From contig CALKWT010000115.1 in NCBI GenBank assembly GCA_938003885.1, forward strand, positions 1 through 29,548: 29,548 nucleotides of DNA, read 5' to 3'. The translations under genes were made by a program, and so were the position numbers. Below the pieces are notes generated by a model. It did no database searches. It had not been told where the DNA came from and worked only from the letters and a program-made list of their open reading frames with translations. Source of the stretch: an uncultured Balneolaceae bacterium. Lineage in GTDB: Bacteria > Bacteroidota > Rhodothermia > Balneolales > Balneolaceae. This document shows, in pieces, positions 25,092-29,548 of this stretch; the stretch's first letter is position 1, and the number at the start of each line of letters is the position of its first letter.

Positions 25092-25286
25092 ATGATAGGA
25101 GTTAATGTAAAAGATAATGAAAGCATTGATCGTGCTATCAACCGCTTCAAGAAAATGGTTACCCGTTCAAGAATACTGAATGAGTATAAAGATCGTCAGC
25201 AATATACAAAACCGTCCGAATTAAAGCGTGAAGCGATGAAAAAGAGTGTTCGGGACGAGAGAAGACGTCAAAGAGACAACTATTAA
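25092..25286 (+). CDS. rpsU: 30S ribosomal protein bS21
   Basis: Small basic protein of the 30S platform that sits near the 3' end of 16S rRNA. The 64-aa product from the ATG at 25092 begins MIGVNVKDNESIDRAINRFKK, has the bS21 central segment YKDRQQYTKPSELKREA, and ends in a highly basic tail (RDERRRQRDNY). Length and sequence match Bacteroidota bS21. The frame is open further upstream, but that extension is unlike bS21. There is no Shine-Dalgarno before the ATG (the upstream is A/T-rich); an AGGAG instead lies inside the gene at 25097-25101. It converges on radA with 23 nt between stops. Confidence 0.93.
   Translation: MIGVNVKDNESIDRAINRFKKMVTRSRILNEYKDRQQYTKPSELKREAMKKSVRDERRRQRDNY
25097..25101 (+). 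promoter_or_regulatory. Shine-Dalgarno-like AGGAG inside the first codons of rpsU
   Basis: The sequence ATAGGAGTTAATG places a strong anti-SD complement at codons 2-4, followed 3 nt later by an out-of-frame ATG-TAA (25105-25110). No SD precedes the true start. This may affect rpsU initiation, possibly through bS21 autocontrol; that is inference. Confidence 0.35.
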
Positions 25287-25309
25287 TTTAAATCTGTCAG
25301 ATCTCTTTG

Positions 25310-26650
25310 TTATACGATTTCTGATATCCATCTGGCAGATTTTATGGTTGCAGAACCTCCTGTCCATTTCAAGGGGGAAGTAACCGCTGTTGTTATACCC
25401 ATCTTACCGGCTTCCTTTAAGCGCTGCTCGGCAAAACTGACTTTACGGATCTCTCCGCCGAGACCCACTTCTCCTATAAAGATCGTGTCGGCCGGTATCT
25501 CTCTGTTTTTCAGGCTGGAGGCCAGGGCAGCGACCACAGCCAGGTCTGCAGCGGGGTCTGTGACTTTCAGGCCTCCTGCGATGTTCAGATAGACATCACT
25601 CCCCGCAAAACTGAGGTTCGCCCGTTTCTCTAACACTGCCAGAAGCAGCGACAAACGCCTCTGATCAAATCCACTGGCGGTTCTTTGCGGTGTACCGTAG
25701 CTACTGGGCACAGCCAGAGCCTGAACTTCGATGAGAATCGGACGGGTGCCTTCCATTATACACCCTGTTGCACTTCCACTCGCCCTCTCTCCCGGATCCG
25801 ATATAAACAACTTCGAAGGATTCGTAACTTCCTTTAACCCGCTTCCGGACATTTCGAAAACTCCGACCTCCTGTGCAGGGCCAAATCGATTCTTTACACA
25901 TCTCAATAGTCGGTAAAGGTGATCTTTATCCCCTTCAAAATGAAGTACGGTATCCACAGTATGCTCCAGAATCTTCGGGCCGGCTATCTCGCCATCCTTG
26001 GTCACATGGCCAATCATCAATGTGGTAAACCCTTCTTTTTTAGCCAACTGCTGCAAGATGGCAGAACATTCCCGGATCTGTTGTATAGAACCCGGCAGAC
26101 TGGTCAGGCTGGAGCTGAAGAGCGTCTGTATAGAATCGATAATCAGCAGGCCGGGCTTAAGCTTCCTAGTGTTATTTACCACCTCACGGATCTCCGTATT
26201 GCCGCTCACATACAGATTCTCCCCGGTCAGATCCATTCTCTGAGCACGCTGCTTAATCTGGGTGGCCGACTCCTCCCCTGCAATATAGAGGATATCAAGG
26301 TCGGGCAACTGTTTGGCTGCCTGAAGCATCAGTGTGCTTTTCCCAATTCCCGGATCCCCGCCGAGAAGCATAAAAGAGCCTTTTACAAAGCCACCTCCCA
26401 ATACCCTGTCCAGCTCGGAAATATTAGAAGTGAAGCGGCCTGTCACCTGATCACTTATTTCAGACAATCTCGATATCTCATCAACCTCCGACTGTGAGAT
26501 ATCGATCTTGTGCTTCTCTTTTTTTACGGATGAGCGGACGACAACCTCTTTAAAAGTGTTCCACTGATCGCATGAGGGGCAGACCCCCAGCCATTTAGCA
26601 GAGAGCTGGCCGCAATGACTACACTCAAACTGTACCTTATCTTTTGACAT
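25310..26650 (-). CDS. radA: DNA repair ATPase RadA (Sms)
   Basis: RecA-related, DnaB-like helicase that assists branch migration in homologous recombination. The 446-aa product shows every family element: an N-terminal zinc finger C10-x2-C13...C24-x2-C27, Walker A GGDPGIGKST (97-106), Walker B LLIIDSIQTL (168-177), the RadA-specific KNRFG motif (253-257), and a C-terminal Lon-protease-like domain (about 285-446, with GSATGCIMEGTRPILIEVQAL region and VYLNIAGGLKV). ATG start at 26650. The stop lies 65 nt after a hairpin-bearing gap from the upstream UPF0104 gene, on the same strand. Length is normal and no key residue is missing. Confidence 0.97.
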   Translation of the reverse strand: MSKDKVQFECSHCGQLSAKWLGVCPSCDQWNTFKEVVVRSSVKKEKHKIDISQSEVDEISRLSEISDQVTGRFTSNISELDRVLGGGFVKGSFMLLGGDPGIGKSTLMLQAAKQLPDLDILYIAGEESATQIKQRAQRMDLTGENLYVSGNTEIREVVNNTRKLKPGLLIIDSIQTLFSSSLTSLPGSIQQIRECSAILQQLAKKEGFTTLMIGHVTKDGEIAGPKILEHTVDTVLHFEGDKDHLYRLLRCVKNRFGPAQEVGVFEMSGSGLKEVTNPSKLFISDPGERASGSATGCIMEGTRPILIEVQALAVPSSYGTPQRTASGFDQRRLSLLLAVLEKRANLSFAGSDVYLNIAGGLKVTDPAADLAVVAALASSLKNREIPADTIFIGEVGLGGEIRKVSFAEQRLKEAGKMGITTAVTSPLKWTGGSATIKSARWISEIV

Positions 26651-26684
26651 TTCCTTCTGTTACTTACCCCGTTATCTCATGAAG

Positions 26685-26711
26685 GCCAGTGATATTCCAC
26701 TGTTCACTGGC
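26685..26711. other. Hairpin between the UPF0104 gene and radA
   Basis: Perfect 8-bp arms GCCAGTGA (26685-26692) and TCACTGGC (26704-26711) with an 11-nt loop, just downstream of the UPF0104 stop. On the minus strand it lacks a T-run (CTTCATG follows), so a processing or stability hairpin is as likely as a terminator. Confidence 0.35.
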
Positions 26712-26715
26712 TATT

Positions 26716-27765
26716 TTATCTGTTACCGGTGCGCTCATACTGCTTGTACGTATCGTTGACATACCAGATCATTGCAAAGATCCCTATGACAATGCTGATG
26801 TAATAGGTCAGAATCCTCCAGAGAAAAACAGCGAGCCCGATAAATCCGGGACGATCAATTAAAGGGCCGATAAAGAGTACAAACAGCCCCTCTACACCTC
26901 CTGATCCCCCCGGTGTAGGAATGATCAGAAAAGCCAGGTTCATCGCAAGACTTCTTAATATGAGCAGGATTTCGTTGGCTGGTAAAAGACTGAGCACAAC
27001 AATTACCGGAAATGCAACCCGGCACAACCAGCTCATTGTCGATAACAGAAAAGCTTTCACCATAAATGAAGCCGGCTTTTTTTTCAGCTGGTAGGAGTGT
27101 TCCTCCAGGTTATCAGCCACTCCCATCACGGAGTCTGTATAGTCCCGGAGAAATGGTAATTTGAAGATGAATCTGAGCAGCTTTTTGATCGAACCCGGAT
27201 TCACCAGAAGGCCGTAGGAGAGCAGTGCGCCGTAGAATAAAAGCCCCGCATAGATCAGAGACATGGATACGACTCCAACCATTCCTGCCTCATCCGGAAT
27301 GACATCAAAGTAAAAACCTGAAATCACCAGCACCGCAACGGCCAGTACATACCAGAGCTGATCCAGAAGCACCCCATACAGCACTACGGCCGAAGAGCGC
27401 CCCAGATCCACTCCTTCCCGGGTCATCGCATAGGTGGCTACCGGCGCCCCGCCAATGGTAGATGGTGTGATTGCAGATGCAAAGTCCCATGTCAGAGCCA
27501 CCCTCACCGACGCGCTCCTGGAGATACTTTTATTGGTAAGAAAACGGATCTTCTCAGCAAAAAAGAAGATCCTGAGAAATACCACGCCAAGGGCCAGTAC
27601 CAGGCCGGGCATTCGCTTCATCTTGAGATGCTCGAGAATCCCCGGGGTATAGGTGAAATAGATCACCAGTCCCATGCTTATCAGGCTTAAAGCAACCGAT
27701 ATTGTCAGGTACTTATAGGATATTAAGGGTTTTTTCGCCGGGGCTTGGTCAGCAGATTTGGACAC
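26716..27765 (-). CDS. UPF0104 / LPG-synthase-TM-like integral membrane protein (putative flippase-type)
   Basis: 349-aa membrane protein with about eight hydrophobic helices, first at about 22-42. Family features of the lysylphosphatidylglycerol-synthase transmembrane domain (PF03706/UPF0104) are present: AEKIRFLTNKSISRSASVRVAL, then DFASAITPSTIGGAPVATYAM (about 94-114), then LLDQLWYVLAV, and near the C-terminus LIIPTPGGSGGVEGLFVLF (about 286-304). The soluble aminoacyl-transferase domain of full MprF is absent, so it is a stand-alone membrane domain. Members are thought to move or sense lipids, but the substrate here is unknown. The frame begins with GTG (27763-27765), with no in-frame ATG near. 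It sits between the aldolase gene (80 nt upstream) and radA (65 nt downstream), same strand. Confidence 0.88.
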   Translation of the reverse strand: MSKSADQAPAKKPLISYKYLTISVALSLISMGLVIYFTYTPGILEHLKMKRMPGLVLALGVVFLRIFFFAEKIRFLTNKSISRSASVRVALTWDFASAITPSTIGGAPVATYAMTREGVDLGRSSAVVLYGVLLDQLWYVLAVAVLVISGFYFDVIPDEAGMVGVVSMSLIYAGLLFYGALLSYGLLVNPGSIKKLLRFIFKLPFLRDYTDSVMGVADNLEEHSYQLKKKPASFMVKAFLLSTMSWLCRVAFPVIVVLSLLPANEILLILRSLAMNLAFLIIPTPGGSGGVEGLFVLFIGPLIDRPGFIGLAVFLWRILTYYISIVIGIFAMIWYVNDTYKQYERTGNR

Positions 27766-27796
27766 AGCAATCTGAAATCAATTACAACGTATAGTT

Positions 27797-27830
27797 TAAA
27801 GGCCACACCTGGCAGAAGCGCATGGCCACT
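27797..27830 (-). terminator. Possible terminator after the aldolase gene
   Basis: On the minus strand, AAAGTGGCCA...TGTGGCCTTTAAA forms a GGCCA/TGGCC stem (27801-27805 with 27823-27827), with A's before and TTT after. It lies about 15-50 nt past the aldolase stop. The stem is short and the T-run only three, so the call is weak. Confidence 0.35.
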
Positions 27831-27845
27831 TTATAGTACAACAGG

Positions 27846-28922
27846 TCAGGCAATCGTGATCTCTTTATCCAGATATACGTCCTGAATCTGATTAAGGAGC
27901 TTTACACCCTCCTCCATCGGCCGCTGAAATGACTTCCGGCCGCTGATCAGGCCCATTCCACCTGCTCGTTTATTAATCACCGCTGTACGGACGGCTTCTG
28001 AAAAGTCATCCTCTCCGGAAGCACCGCCCGAATTGATCAGGCCTGCCCTTCCCATATAACCATTGGCTACCTGATAGCGAGTTAAGTCGATAGGATGATC
28101 GGTAGTCAACTCATTGTAGATCCGTTCATCCAGTTTGCCATAGCTGGAATCGCCTGTATTCAGTGCCAGATACCCTCCGTTATTCACAGGAAGTTTTTGT
28201 TTGATAATATCTGCACCTATGGTTACACCGAGATGATTCGCCTGTCCCGTCAGGTCGGCAGAAGCGTGGTAGTCCGTGCCGTCCACTTTGAATGCTGAGT
28301 TCCTGGTATAGCACCATAATACGGTTGCCATTCCCAGCTCGTGAGCGTAATCGAACGCTTCTGCCACCTCAACAATCTGACGTGACGACTCTTCCGATCC
28401 AAAATAGATTGTCGCTCCGATGGCCGCAGCACCCATATTATAAGCCTTCTCTACCGTACCGAACATGATTTGGTCATACTTGTTCGGATAAGTAAGCAGC
28501 TCATTATGGTTAATTTTTACCAGAAAGGGAATTTTATGCGCATACTTTCTGGCTACGCTCCCCAACACGCCAAATGTCGAAGCCACAGCATTGCACCCAC
28601 CCTCAATGGCCAGTTCTACAATTTTCTCCGGATCAAAATAGTCGGGATTCTTTGCAAAGGAAGCACCGCCGCTGTGCTCAATACCCTGATCTACCGGAAG
28701 AATGGATAAATAGCCGGTCCCGGCCAGCCGGCCGCTATTCAACAATCTTGACAGATTAAACAAGACCCTGTTATTCCTGTCGGCGTGGTACCATATCTCC
28801 TCAACGTAGTTGGGTGAGGGAGTGTGAATCTTCTCTTTCGGTATGGTTTTACAGACGTGATTCAGCAACGAATCCGCCTCATCCCCTAACATCTCTTCTA
28901 TGCTTACATTTTTGTGTGCCAT
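27846..28922 (-). CDS. fbaB: Class I fructose-bisphosphate aldolase (DhnA/FbaB type)
   Basis: Metal-independent glycolytic and gluconeogenic aldolase that splits fructose-1,6-bisphosphate through a Schiff-base lysine. The 358-aa product follows the archaeal-type/FbaB pattern: LPVDQGIEHSGGASFA (75-90), FLVKINHNELL (133-143), AAAIGATIYFGSEESSRQI (165-183), the active-site lysine K241 in GADIIKQKLP, and a C-terminal phosphate-binding INSGGASG (297-303) with GLISGRKSFQRP (324-335). The ATG at 28922 is preceded by an unusually good AGGAG (complement of 28930-28934), and a TAnnTTTG box lies about 40 nt upstream. Divergent from dusB. Length and motifs are complete. Confidence 0.95.
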   Translation of the reverse strand: MAHKNVSIEEMLGDEADSLLNHVCKTIPKEKIHTPSPNYVEEIWYHADRNNRVLFNLSRLLNSGRLAGTGYLSILPVDQGIEHSGGASFAKNPDYFDPEKIVELAIEGGCNAVASTFGVLGSVARKYAHKIPFLVKINHNELLTYPNKYDQIMFGTVEKAYNMGAAAIGATIYFGSEESSRQIVEVAEAFDYAHELGMATVLWCYTRNSAFKVDGTDYHASADLTGQANHLGVTIGADIIKQKLPVNNGGYLALNTGDSSYGKLDERIYNELTTDHPIDLTRYQVANGYMGRAGLINSGGASGEDDFSEAVRTAVINKRAGGMGLISGRKSFQRPMEEGVKLLNQIQDVYLDKEITIA

Positions 28923-28929
28923 TCTCTAT

Positions 28930-28934
28930 CTCCT
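28930..28934 (-). promoter_or_regulatory. Strong Shine-Dalgarno for the aldolase gene
   Basis: Minus-strand AGGAG lies 8 nt from the ATG. It is one of the few canonical ribosome-binding sites in this window, consistent with high expression of a glycolytic enzyme. Confidence 0.55.
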
Positions 28935-28962
28935 GTTTTGATTCAACATTACGTTTACTGTT

Positions 28963-28970
28963 CAAATATA
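28963..28970 (-). promoter_or_regulatory. Putative Bacteroidota-type -7 box for the aldolase gene
   Basis: Minus-strand TATATTTG matches TAnnTTTG exactly, 41 nt upstream of the start. A TTG lies only 14 nt before it, which is shorter than the usual -33/-7 spacing, so the -33 part is uncertain. Confidence 0.5.
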
Positions 28971-29104
28971 CAGGTTTAATTAAACAATTGACTGGCTCCT
29001 GTTGTAACTTTTAGAAGTAACTCCTCTTTTACTCCATTCACTCAGCTGTTTTATCTCCTTTCTAAAATCCTTATTTTACGCTTTTACCTGCATCAATTCG
29101 ATTG

Positions 29105-29548
29105 ATTATGAAAATTGACTCTATCCTGTTGCGAGAAAAACCGTTATTTCTTGCGCCGATGGAAGATGTAACAGACGCCCCTTTCCGGCAGATATGCAAA
29201 ATTAAAAATGCCGATATGGTGTATACCGAATTCATCAGTTCGGAAGCCATCATACGGGATTCCAATATCGCCTTGCACAAGATGCAATTTGAGGAGATGG
29301 AACGGCCATTCGGAATTCAGATCTTCGGAGGAGAAGAGGAGGCCATGGACGGAGCGACCCGGGTGGCAGTCGCTAACAACCCCGATCTGATCGATATCAA
29401 CTTTGGCTGCCCTGTTTTTAAGATCGTCAAAAAAGGCGCCGGTTCTGCCTGCCTGAAAGATCTGGGGTTGATGGAGAGGATGGCGGGAACCGTAGTGGAT
29501 GCCGCCGGAGATCGGCCTGTTCGACGCGTCGGGGCGGATACTCGGCGT
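29105..29548 (+). CDS. dusB: tRNA-dihydrouridine synthase (DusB-like), N-terminal part, truncated by window end
   Basis: Flavin enzyme that reduces uridine to dihydrouridine in tRNA. The ATG at 29105 opens a frame of 148 codons to the window edge. Visible family motifs: FLAPMEDVTDAPFRQICK (about 13-30), MVYTEFISSEAI, RPFGIQIFGGEEEAM, and IDINFGCPVFKIVKKGAGSA, in which the Cys of GCP is the catalytic acid. Just before the edge, where the family has PVTVKTRLGWD, the sequence reads PVRRVGADTRR. About three residues are missing and two are changed, so the last ~40 bases may contain errors or a real divergence. It is divergent from the aldolase gene with 182 nt between starts. Confidence 0.88.
   Translation, partial: MMKIDSILLREKPLFLAPMEDVTDAPFRQICKIKNADMVYTEFISSEAIIRDSNIALHKMQFEEMERPFGIQIFGGEEEAMDGATRVAVANNPDLIDINFGCPVFKIVKKGAGSACLKDLGLMERMAGTVVDAAGDRPVRRVGADTRR

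Noticed and set aside
25269..25309. Inverted repeat CAAAGAGA...TCTCTTTG between rpsU and radA
   Set aside because: The loop is 25 nt, the left arm is within rpsU codons and there is no T-run. A bidirectional terminator is possible but not supported.
25919..26497. 192-codon open frame opposite radA
   Set aside because: radA is unambiguous here; the antisense product has no family features.
1..29548. tRNA, rRNA, tmRNA, riboswitch, CRISPR, insertion sequence or prophage
   Set aside because: Scanned by eye on both strands. No cloverleaf with a TpsiC motif, no regularly spaced repeats, no transposase or phage-like reading frames, and no riboswitch core motif in any leader.

Overview
The window looks like a chromosomal segment from the Bacteroidota/Balneolota side of the tree. 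A Balneolaceae- or Rhodothermia-like organism is my best guess. The reasons are a complete SusC/SusD/SusE-type glycan uptake locus, a fused alpha/beta 2-oxoacid dehydrogenase E1, several TAnnTTTG promoter-like motifs, mostly weak Shine-Dalgarno sequences, and a Bacteroidota-style serine palmitoyltransferase. The taxonomy is inferred from gene content only. Nearly everything is protein coding. I found no tRNA, rRNA, CRISPR array, insertion sequence, phage gene or clear horizontal island.

Layout. 1-291 is the 3' end of a MerR-family regulator. 322-8204 (minus strand) is a starch/maltodextrin utilisation locus transcribed susC -> susD -> susE -> GH13 amylase. An intrinsic-terminator-like hairpin lies between susE and the amylase, and a 362-nt dyad-rich leader lies upstream of susC. 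8567-10596 holds the heme A pair: ctaA (minus) and ctaB (plus), transcribed divergently. 10605-13022 is the fused E1 of a 2-oxoacid dehydrogenase and 13233-14624 is fumC, both minus.

The most interesting part is 14706-20595. It reads as a sphingolipid (ceramide and probably glycosphingolipid) locus. On the minus strand are two GT4 glycosyltransferases with a 14-nt overlap, a serine palmitoyltransferase, and a GNAT-fold protein that fits the bacterial ceramide synthase (bCerS) role. Divergent from them is an extended-SDR NAD(P)-dependent epimerase/dehydratase that fits the 3-ketosphinganine/3-ketoceramide reductase (CerR) role. Together they would cover serine + acyl-thioester condensation, N-acylation, keto reduction and head-group glycosylation.

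20608-24091 (plus) carries a secreted propeller-like protein with two Ig-like domains, mutY, and a TIGR02757/DUF2400 gene that overlaps mutY by 4 nt. 24106-24777 is an unrecognised small membrane protein. Then come rpsU (plus), radA, a UPF0104/LPG-synthase-TM-type membrane protein and a class I fructose-bisphosphate aldolase (all minus), and a truncated dusB-like gene running off the right edge (plus). The last ~40 bases of dusB look abnormal for the family.
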